Positions 1 through 7,283 are shown, counted from the first letter of the stretch. The stretch is DNA of 17,506 nucleotides from Candidatus Ideonella esbjergensis (GCA_016710065.1 JADJLP010000011.1:1-17506), one strand, 5' to 3'. Notes: generated from the sequence alone by a model not told the origin. Program-made: numbers and translations.

Positions 1-1
1 T

Positions 2-20
2 CCTAGCCCGGATATTTTCA
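2..20 (+). repeat. Left terminal inverted repeat of the IS1380 element
   Basis: CCTAGCCCGGATATTTTCA pairs with the right end at 1615-1632, with one mismatch and one extra T. Confidence 0.8.
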
Positions 21-87
21 CTACCACCGTAGAAGCGAGGACGGCATTGCCCTTTGGATGCCGCGTTGATCGAGGTATCGAATCTTG

Positions 88-1434
88 ATGAACGAGCTGG
101 GCAAATGCCGAATCCAAACTGTACCGAAGAAGTGGACGTGGGGATGATCGGGGTTGCCCGCTGGGCCGACGCGTGGTGGAGGTCGCCGACAGCGGCAGCA
201 TGAAGCACGACGCTGGCGTGCTGCTGCTCGGCGCCGTTGATCGCAAGCTCCGGGCTGGTGGACGCAGCCGCACGCGCCAGCATCGCCGATCCCGCGCAGC
301 CCGCGCTGATCAAGCACGGCGTGCGCGGCGATTGCTGCGCCTAGCGCGTGGACAGTCTGACGCTGGGCCAGGAGGACTTGAACGACCACGGCGCGCTGCG
401 CCAGGACCGTAGGCGATGCAGACGGCCGTCGGCGTGGATTCGGAGATGGCCAGCGCACCCACGCTGTGCCGGCTGGAGAAGTGGGCCGACCGCGCCACGG
501 CGTGGCGCTTGCACCAGGTGCTGGTCGATCAGTTCATCGCCAGCTTCAAGGTCGCCCCGAGGAATTGGTGCTGGACTTCGACGCCACCGACAACCCGCTG
601 CACGGCCAGCAGGAGGCCGCTTCTTCCACGGCTACTACGACAGCTACCGCTACTTGCCGCTGTACGTGTTCTGCGGCCAGCAACTGCTGTGCGCCTACCT
701 GCGCCCGAGCCGCATCGACGGTGCCAAGCACGCGGCGGCCATCCTCAGCTGCTGGTGCGTCGGTTGCGTCAGGAATGGCCCAATGTTCGAATCATCTTCC
801 GAGGCGACTCGGGCTTTGCCGCCAGCGCATCATCAACGGGGCGACGCGCTGGCGTAACTACATCGTCGGCCTGGCGCGCAACGCCCGGCTGGAAGCCTGG
901 GTCGAGTACGCGCAGCTGGCGATGCAGCAGCTCTACGAGCAGACCGGGCACAAACAACGCCTGGTGGGCGAGTTCAGCTACGCTGCACAGGATTGGCCGC
1001 ACGAGCGGCGCGTCATCACGCGGCTGGAGTGGGGCGAGCTCGGCTGCAACCCGCGCTTCATCGTCACCAACCTCGACGGGGGTGCCCAAGCGCTGTACGA
1101 CGCGCTGTACTGCCAGCGCGGCGAAGCCGAGAAACCGCATCAGGAGGCGCAGGTCGGCTTGTTCGCCACGCGCACGAGTTGCCACGTGATGCGCTCGAAC
1201 CAGTTGCGCATGCTGCTGGCCGCGCTGGGCTATGTGCTCATCGAGGAGGCTGCGCGCACTGGCCTTGCAGGGCACAGCGCTGGCGTCCGCCCAGGTCGAC
1301 ACCCTGCGCATCAAGCTGCTCAAGGTCGCAGCGGTGATCACCGCAACACCCGGCGCATCCGCCTGTGCCTGGCCTCGCACTGGCCCAGCGCGGACATCTT
1401 CGCCCACGCCATGCGCCAACTGCGCTCACCCTGA
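88..1434 (+). pseudogene. IS1380-family DDE transposase, multiply frameshifted
   Basis: This would catalyse cut-and-paste transposition of the surrounding IS. Recognisable family segments appear in changing frames: GVLLLGAVDRKL (about 212), LTLGQEDLNDHGALRQD (about 357), APTLCRLE (about 457), LDFDATDNPLHG with the first catalytic Asp (about 569), FFHGYYDSYRYLPLYVFCGQ (about 620), IIFRGDSGF with the second Asp (about 790), NPRFIVTNL (about 1050), RGEAE followed by EAQVGLF with the Glu region (about 1118), LRALALQGTAL (about 1251) and RNTRRIRLCLASHW (about 1340) to the stop at 1432-1434. At least ten frame changes are needed (near 120, 165, 250, 335, 412, 560, 620, 755, 825, 1247 and 1340), so no functional protein can be made from this sequence as written. 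The start is uncertain; ATG at 88 gives a family-like N-terminus before the first frameshift, and ATG at 105 is an alternative. Errors in the sequence are as likely as true decay. Confidence 0.85.
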
Positions 1435-1614
1435 ACTTCATCCAGCGCCTGGCCCGCGCGACGACACAAAATGGTCCGCAACCCAAGCCGGGGTGGGGGC
1501 AATTGCCAGCCAATCAGCCTGCACCTCGCGCGCCATCCAATGCCTTCGCGTGGCACTTATTGAGCGCTCCTGCGGCTCGCGAATGACCCTTCAGCTCAAC
1601 CAGTGGTCGTTGCG

Positions 1615-1632
1615 TGAAATATGCGGGCTAGG
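1615..1632 (-). repeat. Right terminal inverted repeat of the IS1380 element
   Basis: TGAAATATGCGGGCTAGG is the inverted partner of positions 2-20. The dppF frame reads through it as a foreign tail (LARIFHATTTG) before stopping at 1596. Confidence 0.8.
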
Positions 1633-2340
1633 TACATCACGCCCACATCGTCGGCCATGTGGTGCACCACCGCCAGGTTGTGCGAGATGAACAGGTAGGT
1701 GAGTTGGCGCTCCTGCTGCAAGTCCTTCATCAGGTTCAGCACCTGCGCCTGCACCGAAACATCAAGGGCCGAGGTGGGTTCGTCACACACCAGAAACTCG
1801 GGCTGGGTGGCCAAGGCGCGCGCAATGGAAATGCGTTGCCGCTGGCCGCCTGAGAACTGGTGCGGAAACTTCGGGCCATCCTTGGCCAGACAAGCCTACC
1901 GGGCCAACAGTTCTCCCACACGCTGCACAGCGTCTGGGGGGTCGGCCAGCAAGCCATGCTCGCGCAGGCTCGGCCACAATGTCGCGCACTTGCCAACGCG
2001 GGTTCAAACTGGCGTAGGGGTCCTGGAAGATCATCTGCAGGCGGCGGCGCAAGGCCTGCGCGTGGCGGGATTGCAGGGTCTGGTGAACCACCTGCCCATC
2101 GAAACGCACCTCGCCCTGGCTGGGCTGCATCAATCCCACCACCGTGCGCGCCACCGTGCTCTTGCCGCAGCCAGATTCACCCACCAGCGCCAGGGTACGG
2201 CCCCTTTGAACTGTGAAGGCCAAGCCATCCACCGCCTGAACAAACTGGCGCGGCAGGCGTTCCACCCAGCGCTTCAGCCTGGGCGCAGACACATCAAAGC
2301 GCTGACCCAAGCCCTCCACAGACACCAAGGGCTGGGTCAT
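1633..2340 (-). pseudogene. dppF: Peptide ABC transporter ATP-binding protein (DppF/OppF type), 3' end removed by the IS, frameshifted
   Basis: This is the second ATPase of a peptide/nickel-type ABC importer, on the cytoplasmic side. It starts at ATG 2340, overlapping the dppD stop in an ATGA arrangement, so the two are translationally coupled. Visible parts are Walker A GESGCGKS (residues about 54-61), Q-loop IFQDPYASLNP, Walker B FLVCDEPTSALD, and the H-loop ISHN. Two frame changes occur, near 1965 (after VRDIVAEPAR) and near 1880-1900 (before the signature region). Allowing for them, the family sequence continues to GVMYL, where it meets the IS right end at 1632. The C-terminal peptide-transporter domain is therefore missing from this side and may lie beyond the left edge of the window. 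The insertion looks real because both IS ends are present; the frameshifts may be sequencing errors. The substrate (dipeptide, oligopeptide, nickel or glutathione) cannot be told from the ATPase. Confidence 0.85.
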
Positions 2341-3320
2341 GTCACGCGCTCCGTCACCGGGGTCTGCGGCCACCAGCAGGCCACCTGGGAATCGCCATGC
2401 GGCCTCAGCAACGGGCGCTCGACACCGCAGTTCGGCCGAGCGCGGGGGCAGCGCGGATGAAAGGCGCAACCGGGAGGCAACGCACCGGCACGCGGCATGG
2501 CGCCTGCTATCTGCACCAACCGGTCGCGCGTCTCGTCCAGGGCGGGAATGGCCCCCATCAGGCCTGCCGTGTACGGGTGTCCAGGGTGGTCGATGACTTC
2601 GCGCACGGCCCCGGTCTCCACAATGCGCCCCGCATACATCACCGCCACCCGGTCGCAGCTCTCGGCGATCACACCCATGTCGTGCGTGATCAGCATCACC
2701 GCCATGCCACGCTCGCGCGAAAGGCGTTTGATCAGCGCCATGATCTGCGCCTGCACCGAGACGTCCAGCGCCGTCGTGGGCTCATCGGCAATGACGAGTT
2801 GCGGCTCCGCCGCCAGCGCCAGCGCAATCACCGCGCGCTGCCGCATGCCCCCCGAGAACTGGTGCGGGTACTGACCCAGCCTGAGCTCGGGCGCCGGTAT
2901 GCCGGTTTGCGCCAGGAGTTCCACAGCCCGCCTGCGCGCCTGGCCGGCGTCCAGCGGCAAATGGGTCTGCAGGGTTTGGATCAGTTGCTGTCCGATCGAC
3001 ATCAGTGGGTTCAGCGAGGTCAGCGGGTCTTGAAAAATGGCCCCAATCTGCCGGCCACGGATGCGCCGCATGGGCTCGCCCGTCAACGTATCCATGCGGC
3101 GCCCGGCGAACCAGATCTCGCCTGAGGCGATGCGCCCCGGTGGCTCCAGCAGGCCGATGACCGCCGCACCCGTGAGCGATTTGCCGGCACCCGACTCACC
3201 CACCACACCCAGGATCTCGCCCTGCTGGATGGTGAAGGAAACATCCTCCAAGGCCCGCACCGGGCCCTGCCGGGTGGGGAATTCAACGCTCAGTCGGCGA
3301 ACATCAAGCAGGATGGACAT
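2337..3320 (-). CDS. dppD: Peptide ABC transporter ATP-binding protein (DppD/OppD type)
   Basis: This is the first ATPase subunit of the peptide importer, intact at about 327 residues, the usual length. Motifs in order: Walker A GESGAGKS (41-48), Q-loop IFQDPLTSLNP (about 95-105), signature FSGGMRQR (about 155-162), Walker B LVIADEPTTALD (about 175-186) and H-loop ITHD (His about 213). The C-terminal peptide-transporter extension has a cysteine cluster (GCAFHPRCPRARPNC, plus a later Cys) typical of OppD/DppD proteins. I chose ATG 3320 because the family N-terminus MSILLDVRRL begins there. An in-frame ATG at 3338, overlapping the dppC stop as TGATG, would add six residues and cannot be excluded. 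The gene sits between dppC and dppF and overlaps dppF by four bases. Confidence 0.93.
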   Translation of the reverse strand: MSILLDVRRLSVEFPTRQGPVRALEDVSFTIQQGEILGVVGESGAGKSLTGAAVIGLLEPPGRIASGEIWFAGRRMDTLTGEPMRRIRGRQIGAIFQDPLTSLNPLMSIGQQLIQTLQTHLPLDAGQARRRAVELLAQTGIPAPELRLGQYPHQFSGGMRQRAVIALALAAEPQLVIADEPTTALDVSVQAQIMALIKRLSRERGMAVMLITHDMGVIAESCDRVAVMYAGRIVETGAVREVIDHPGHPYTAGLMGAIPALDETRDRLVQIAGAMPRAGALPPGCAFHPRCPRARPNCGVERPLLRPHGDSQVACWWPQTPVTERVT

Positions 3321-3337
3321 GAGGCGGCGCCTGGGCA

Positions 3338-4285
3338 TCAGTTCAATCTGGGATTCATGGCGTCGCGCAGCCAGTCGCCCAGCAGGTTCACGCTCACGGC
3401 GATGGCCGCCAGCATCAGGCCGGGGAACAGCACCATCCACCACTCGCCCGAGAACAGATAGGTCTGCCCAGTGCGGATCAAGGTACCCAAGGACGGGCTC
3501 GTGGCCGGCATGCCCACCCCCAGGTAGGACAACGCGGCTTCAATCTGGATCGCCACTGCCACCTGGATGGTGGCGATCACGGTCACCGGGCCCAGCACGT
3601 TCGGCAACACATGCCGCAGGGCGATGCGCCAGGGACGCACACCGATGAGTTGCGCCGCCTGCACGTATTCCTTGTGGCGCTCCACCAGGGTGGAGCCTCG
3701 CACGGTGCGGGCGTATTGCACCCAGCCGGTGAGCGTGATGGCCAGGATCAGCACGGCATAGGCCATCTCTTCATGCACCTGCGGAAACATTGCGCGCCCG
3801 ACCCCATCAATCAGCAGGGCGATCAAGATCGCCGGGAAAGACAAGATCACGTCGCACACCCGCATGATGAATGCGTCAACCACCCCACCGGCATAGCCCG
3901 CCAGCAGCCCCAGCGACACCCCCAACAGCAAGGACAGCGCCACAGAAACCAAGCCCACCAGCAGTGAAATGCGCGTGCCATACATCAGCAACGACAGCAT
4001 GTCGCGCCCCTGGTCGTCCGAGCCCAGCCCAAACGCCCGCTGCCCGCCATCCAGCCAGGCGGGCGGCAGGCGCGACTGCATCAGGTCCACCTGCGCCAGA
4101 TTGAAGGGGTCGGTGGGTGCCAGCCAGGGCGCAAACAGGGCACACCCCAGGCACAGCGCAGCGATCAAACCGGCCACCTGCGCCTGCCGCGATGCCAGGA
4201 AACTCAGCCAGAGTTCACTGGCCCGAAGTCGTGCCAGCACGCCTTCAGGCTCAGCGCCGGCTGGGGTGTTCAGTTTGGTATTCAA
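3338..4285 (-). CDS. dppC: Peptide ABC transporter permease (DppC type)
   Basis: This is the second inner-membrane permease of the importer, about 315 residues. An N-terminal membrane segment (VAGLIAALCLGCALFAPWL) is followed by a periplasmic stretch with the family motif GLGSDDQGRDMLS and then the binding-protein-dependent transport domain. The EAA loop that docks the ATPase is visible as EYVQAAQLIGVRPWRIALRHVLPN, and the C-terminus is typical (SVNLLGDWLRDAMNPRL). No ATG occurs at a sensible place. TTG at 4285 overlaps the dppB stop (TTGA) with a G-rich Shine-Dalgarno-like stretch a few bases upstream, so I infer a TTG start. The frame stays open far upstream, but that part is an antisense-type shadow over dppB. 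No frameshift is present. Confidence 0.92.
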   Translation of the reverse strand: MNTKLNTPAGAEPEGVLARLRASELWLSFLASRQAQVAGLIAALCLGCALFAPWLAPTDPFNLAQVDLMQSRLPPAWLDGGQRAFGLGSDDQGRDMLSLLMYGTRISLLVGLVSVALSLLLGVSLGLLAGYAGGVVDAFIMRVCDVILSFPAILIALLIDGVGRAMFPQVHEEMAYAVLILAITLTGWVQYARTVRGSTLVERHKEYVQAAQLIGVRPWRIALRHVLPNVLGPVTVIATIQVAVAIQIEAALSYLGVGMPATSPSLGTLIRTGQTYLFSGEWWMVLFPGLMLAAIAVSVNLLGDWLRDAMNPRLN

Positions 4286-5253
4286 CGTGCCCCCATCCGC
4301 AACCGGGGGTCCACCGCCACGTACAACAGATCGGCGACGAGGTTCACCACCACGAACACCAGCGCAATCACGCAGAGATAAGCCGCCATCACCGGAATGT
4401 CGGACGACTGCACCGCCTGGATGAACAGCAGCCCCATGCCGGGCCACTGGAACACCGTTTCGGTCACCAGCGAGAAGGCGATGAGCCCGCCCAATTGCAA
4501 CGCCGTGATGGTGATGACCGGCACCAGCGAGTTCTTCAAGGCATGGCCAAAGTAGACGGTTCGGTTCGGCAGGCCACGCGCCTTGGCAAACTTGATGAAA
4601 TCGCTGCGCAGCACCTCCAGCATCTCCGCCCGCACCAGCCTGAGGATGAGCGTGACCTGATAGACCGCCAGCGTCACGGCTGGCAAGACGATGTGACGCC
4701 AGCCATCGGCCGTGGTGAGCCCTGTGGACCAGGGCCCCCACATCTCGGTTTCACCCCGGCCAAAGCTGGGCAGCCAGGCCCAGGTGACCGAGAACAACCA
4801 GATCAACAAGATGCCCAGCAGAAACGTTGGCATCGACACCCCGATCAGCGACAGGGCCAGCACGCCACGCGAGAGCGCCCCCTCCCGCCGCAAGGCCGTG
4901 TACACCCCCAGCGGTATGCCCAGCACCAATGCAAGCACTGCGGCCACCAGGGCAAGCTCCAAAGTGGCGGGAAACCGCTCGGCCAGCAAGGTGGACACGG
5001 CGCGCCCCTGTTTCAGGCTCAAGCCAAATTCACCTGTGACCGCGTTGCCCACGAAACTCAGGAACTGCACCGGCACCGAACGGTCCAGCCCCAAGTCGGC
5101 CCGCAACTGTGCGCGCACTTCGGCAGACGCGTCCTGCCCCACCATGCTGCTCACCGGGTCGCCCACGAACTGGAACAGCACGAAGGCAAGGAAGGCCACC
5201 GACAACAGCACCGCGATGGACTGCAGCAGGCGGCGCAAGATGAAGCTCAGCAT
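4282..5253 (-). CDS. dppB: Peptide ABC transporter permease (DppB type)
   Basis: This is the first inner-membrane permease, 323 residues, intact. It opens with the family signature MLSFILRRLLQSIAVLLSVAFLAFVLF (one membrane segment), followed by a periplasmic loop (QLRADLGLDRSVPVQF), then membrane segments beginning ATLELALVAAVLALVLGIPLGVY. The EAA loop is RAEMLEVLRSDFIKFAKARG, followed by LPNRTVYFGHALKNSLVPVI, and the C-terminus is YVAVDPRLRMGAR. ATG 5253 lacks an evident Shine-Dalgarno sequence but matches family starts. It is the first gene of a dppBCDF set with 4-bp overlaps between genes. No substrate-binding protein gene lies beside it in this window. Its start is only 23 bases downstream of the porin terminator, leaving almost no room for a separate promoter. 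Confidence 0.94.
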   Translation of the reverse strand: MLSFILRRLLQSIAVLLSVAFLAFVLFQFVGDPVSSMVGQDASAEVRAQLRADLGLDRSVPVQFLSFVGNAVTGEFGLSLKQGRAVSTLLAERFPATLELALVAAVLALVLGIPLGVYTALRREGALSRGVLALSLIGVSMPTFLLGILLIWLFSVTWAWLPSFGRGETEMWGPWSTGLTTADGWRHIVLPAVTLAVYQVTLILRLVRAEMLEVLRSDFIKFAKARGLPNRTVYFGHALKNSLVPVITITALQLGGLIAFSLVTETVFQWPGMGLLFIQAVQSSDIPVMAAYLCVIALVFVVVNLVADLLYVAVDPRLRMGAR

Positions 5254-5276
5254 GGGTGCGAGTGTGACTCAGCAAC

Positions 5277-5301
5277 GAAAAAGCCACCCGAAGGTGGCTT
5301 T
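5277..5301 (-). terminator. Rho-independent terminator of the porin gene
   Basis: AAAGCCACC (5280-5288) pairs perfectly with GGTGGCTTT (5293-5301) around a four-base loop. Read on the minus strand the hairpin ends in a run of five T. It lies 44 bases past the porin stop codon and 24 bases before the dppB start. Confidence 0.85.
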
Positions 5302-5344
5302 GCTGTCAGACCAGGGCCAGCAAGAAGCCAGCCCCGAGTGCCGA

Positions 5345-6271
5345 TCAGAAGTTGTGCTGCATGCCCACGTCGTAGCCCGACTTCTCGGTGGCAGCCTTGC
5401 TGTCGCGAGCGAAGTCAACAAACACCTTGGTGCGCTTAGACAGGTTGTGGTGGTAGCCCACGCCCATCTTGGCAGCGTTGGTCACACCAGCCACTTGCGA
5501 GCGGGCATAGCCCACCTTGAAGTCACCTGCGCCCATCGGCACGGTGGCGCCGATCAGGTAGCCCTTGGCGCTGGCGCCAGCTGTGTTGGTGCCCTTCGAG
5601 TAACCCACAGCCAGGGTGGCCGGGCCGAAGTTGTAGCGAGCACCGAGGTCGAGCAGCTTGTCGTTGACGTTGGCGCCGTTTTCATAGCCAGCAGCCACAA
5701 ACAGCGGGCCGGCAGCGTAGTTGGCAGCGAAGGAGTAGGCCTTCTTGGTGCCGCTGTTCTCGTTGGCGCCAGCAACCTGGGCACCGAAGTTGAAACCGTT
5801 GGCGCTCAGGTGGTATTCCACTTGGCTGTTGTAGCGAACGCTGCCGCCGCCAGGGATCATGCCGATGCCGCGCAGGGCAGCAGCGGTGTCACCGCCGAAC
5901 GGGTCGATCTGGTTTTGAACCATCAGGAAGTTCACGACGTAGTCGCGGCCCACTTCGATGTGGCCGAAACCACCGGCAATACCGGCCTTGCTGTAGCCGT
6001 TCCAGAACCTGGCGCCAGCAGTGGCGTCAGCGCCAGTGGCCGGGTTGAAGCGATGCTCCATGCCGAAGGTGGCCTTCATGCCGCCACCCAGGTCTTCAAC
6101 ACCGCGGAAGCCCAGACGGCTGCCGGCGACGTCGTTCAGGGTCTTGTCTTTCGAGCCGATCAGCTTGCCAGCTTCAACGTTCAGCTTGCCATAGACGGTG
6201 ACCGACGATTGGGCCGAAGCGGCGCCAGCAAATGCACCCAGCACAGCCAGAGCGAGCAGAGATTTCTTCAT
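5345..6271 (-). CDS. Gram-negative trimeric porin (Omp32-like)
   Basis: This outer-membrane channel for small hydrophilic or anionic solutes has 308 residues and is intact. A signal peptide MKKSLLALAVLGAFAGAASA (1-20) is followed by the standard mature start QSSVTVYGKLN. Alternating beta strands follow, with family segments SRLGFRGVEDLGGGMKATFGMEHRF, SYSKAGIAGGFGHIEVGRDY-like sequence (here NGYSKAGIAGG) and a C-terminal strand VGMQHNF ending in Phe, the signal for BAM-dependent insertion. ATG 6271 is preceded by AGGAG about ten bases upstream. It has its own downstream terminator. A 15-bp palindrome 160 bases upstream of the start and a possible promoter at 6375-6403 could control it. The identification as a betaproteobacterial porin is firm; substrate specificity is not readable. 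Confidence 0.95.
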   Translation of the reverse strand: MKKSLLALAVLGAFAGAASAQSSVTVYGKLNVEAGKLIGSKDKTLNDVAGSRLGFRGVEDLGGGMKATFGMEHRFNPATGADATAGARFWNGYSKAGIAGGFGHIEVGRDYVVNFLMVQNQIDPFGGDTAAALRGIGMIPGGGSVRYNSQVEYHLSANGFNFGAQVAGANENSGTKKAYSFAANYAAGPLFVAAGYENGANVNDKLLDLGARYNFGPATLAVGYSKGTNTAGASAKGYLIGATVPMGAGDFKVGYARSQVAGVTNAAKMGVGYHHNLSKRTKVFVDFARDSKAATEKSGYDVGMQHNF

Positions 6272-6374
6272 TGCAACTATCTCCTAGTTTGAACAAGAGG
6301 TCCCGATCGAGGGGGAACCCGTATCACCAGGGCAGGTGGGGTTGATCAGGCCAACCTCCTCATCGGAAGTTGCC

Positions 6375-6403
6375 GCTATTGCACCAGACCCCCGGGGATG
6401 CAA
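6375..6403 (-). promoter_or_regulatory. Possible sigma-70 promoter for the porin gene
   Basis: On the minus strand TTGCAT (6403-6398) is followed after 17 bases by AATAGC (6380-6375), about 100 bases upstream of the porin start. The -10 match is weak, so this is tentative. Confidence 0.3.
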
Positions 6404-6430
6404 AGACTTCAGGGCCAATTGCCTGGCCTC

Positions 6431-6445
6431 TGTTGTCTGACAACA
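6431..6445. promoter_or_regulatory. 15-bp perfect palindrome upstream of the porin gene, candidate operator
   Basis: TGTTGTC (6431-6437), one base, then GACAACA (6439-6445). The TTGTCTGACAA core resembles operators of GntR/FCD-type regulators, but no regulator gene of that kind is nearby. It lies just upstream of the tentative porin promoter. Confidence 0.4.
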
Positions 6446-6617
6446 ACGTGTCACGATGCGTTCACAAAGCAGCTCACGGCGCACTCGAGCGTTTGCACCT
6501 GTTAGCAACAGATGCGTGCGATTGACGCAGGCTGTGCTGGCGATTTGTTCATATCTGCACGAGATTGATGCTTGGTCGCCCTGGAGGGAGCCTTGCGCAC
6601 CGTTTCAGGTGTAGCCC
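6446..6617. other. Intergenic stretch without a convincing gene
   Basis: Together with flanking segments this belongs to a region of about 570 bases (6272-6838) with no intact gene. Open frames on both strands show no recognisable family sequence. A short inverted repeat, CTGTT-AGC-AACAG, lies near 6498-6512. The structured segment at 6618-6723 and the possible CBS fragment at 6700-6832 are described separately. Confidence 0.5.
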
Positions 6618-6723
6618 GGGCGAGCCGCCCTTTACCGAAGGCACGAGGCCATGCCACGGTGGAGTTGACCGTGGCGGAGAAAAGCTCTCCGGCTCGCCCA
6701 TGCGCGTGAGCCATGTGGGCGAG
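6618..6723. repeat. Nested and mutually exclusive inverted repeats, possible structured RNA
   Basis: A perfect 10-bp inverted repeat, GGGCGAGCCG (6618-6627) with CGGCTCGCCC (6690-6699), encloses three smaller hairpins. These are CCTT/AAGG (about 6629-6641), GCCACGGT/ACCGTGGC (6653-6660 with 6668-6675, perfect 8 bp) and GGAGA/TCTCC (6676-6680 with 6686-6690, sharing base 6690 with the outer stem). The same CTCGCCCA segment (6693-6700) is also a perfect 8-bp partner of TGGGCGAG (6716-6723), so the outer stem and the downstream hairpin exclude each other. An ATG follows at 6700. Chance helices are common in GC-rich DNA, so the assignment as a functional RNA is only a hypothesis. Confidence 0.4.
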
Positions 6724-6832
6724 ATCTGCACCCAGGCGGTCACGGCACGTGACAGCGCGGTGGCCCAGCGCCCGCTGCCGGCGCCGCATCACGCGCCATC
6801 GTGGCCCGGACGCGGGACGACCGCCTCTGAAA
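6700..6832 (+). pseudogene. Possible truncated CBS-domain protein fragment
   Basis: From ATG 6700 the translation MRVSHVGEICTQAVTARDSAVAQ resembles the start of bacterial CBS-domain proteins, which typically open with a VSEICT...VVTA...S-like pattern. Further family-like pieces (HHA, then IVARTRDDRL in another frame) follow only if one or two indels are allowed. Nothing recognisable continues beyond about 6832, where the 3' end of the convergent OsmC gene begins. If real, it is a short 5' remnant cut off by a deletion or misassembly. The match is short and the assignment weak. Confidence 0.25.
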
Positions 6833-6838
6833 CCAGGC

Positions 6839-7267
6839 TCACCCGCCCGACTCTCGAACCTCATGGCTGGTGGTGATTTCCGCCGTGCGCCCCAGCATGG
6901 CGGTGGCCGAGCAGTATTTTTCGTGCGAGAGCGCAATGGCGCGCGCCACCACGGCTTCAGGCAAGGCCTTGCCCGTGACCACGAAGTGCATGTTCAGGCG
7001 CGTGAACACCTTGGGGTCGGCTTCGGCGCGCTCGGCTTTCATCTGCACGGTGCAGCCCGAAACCTGATGGCGGCCGCGCTTGAGGATCAGCACCACGTCA
7101 TAGGCCGTGCAGCCACCGGCGCCGGCCAGCAGGGTTTCCATGGGCCGAGGCGCCAGATTGCGGCCGCCGCCCTCGGGGGCACCGTCCATGCTCAGCACGT
7201 GGCCGCTGCCCGTTTCAACCAACATCACCATGCCCGCGTCAGCCACCCAATGCACCGTGCAATCCAT
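6839..7267 (-). CDS. OsmC/Ohr-family protein
   Basis: Small cytoplasmic protein of 142 residues in the OsmC superfamily, whose characterised members reduce organic hydroperoxides with a Cys pair. Both conserved cysteines are present: Cys53 in LLAGAGGCTAYDVV and Cys119 in SHEKYCSATAML. The family segments PEGGGRNLAPRPMETLLAG and the C-terminal AEITTSHEV are also visible. ATG 7267 is chosen because AAGGA lies seven bases upstream and because the protein starts MDCTVHW as in YhfA-like members; the frame stays open further upstream without family similarity. The subfamily is probably the YhfA-like one, whose substrate is not settled, so a peroxidase role is plausible but not shown. A perfect 13-bp palindrome lies 17 bases upstream of the start, and GATAAT on the minus strand (7328-7323) could be a -10 element. 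Confidence 0.9.
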   Translation of the reverse strand: MDCTVHWVADAGMVMLVETGSGHVLSMDGAPEGGGRNLAPRPMETLLAGAGGCTAYDVVLILKRGRHQVSGCTVQMKAERAEADPKVFTRLNMHFVVTGKALPEAVVARAIALSHEKYCSATAMLGRTAEITTSHEVRESGG

Positions 7268-7283
7268 CGCCACATCCTTGTCT

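Larger units (their letters stand above)
2..1632 (+). mobile_element. IS1380-family insertion sequence, complete end to end
   Basis: The element is bounded by imperfect terminal inverted repeats: CCTAGCCCGGATATTTTCA at 2-20 and, at 1615-1632, TGAAATATGCGGGCTAGG, whose reverse complement matches the left end apart from one substitution and one T. The length of about 1.63 kb fits the IS1380 family (DDE transposases, usually about 1.6-1.7 kb), and the encoded protein carries typical family segments. Insertion is within the 3' part of a peptide ABC ATPase gene (dppF), whose reading frame runs into the right inverted repeat. Only one base precedes the left end, so the expected short target duplication cannot be tested; the right flank begins TACA. 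The window starting at an IS end is what a contig broken at a repeat would look like. Confidence 0.85.

Noticed and set aside
1..1640. Target-site duplication of the IS
   Set aside because: Only one base is available outside the left end, so no duplication can be shown.
3338..4741. dppC read as a 467-residue protein starting at 4741
   Set aside because: The first 150 residues overlap dppB in another frame and have no membrane or family features; a TTG start at 4285 fits the operon overlap and the family length.
4117..6292. Large plus-strand open frames opposite dppB and the porin
   Set aside because: These are antisense shadows of well-supported minus-strand genes; they contain no motifs.
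6640..6662. Two ACGR-containing hairpin-like pieces resembling a guanidine-II (mini-ykkC) riboswitch
   Set aside because: The ACGA and ACGG sequences are not in loops closed by the required stems; the second is part of an 8-bp helix, so the fit is accidental.
6502..6936. Long open frames on both strands between the porin and OsmC genes
   Set aside because: They have Arg/Pro-rich composition, no recognisable family sequence and overlap the inverted repeats and the OsmC gene; typical shadows in GC-rich DNA.
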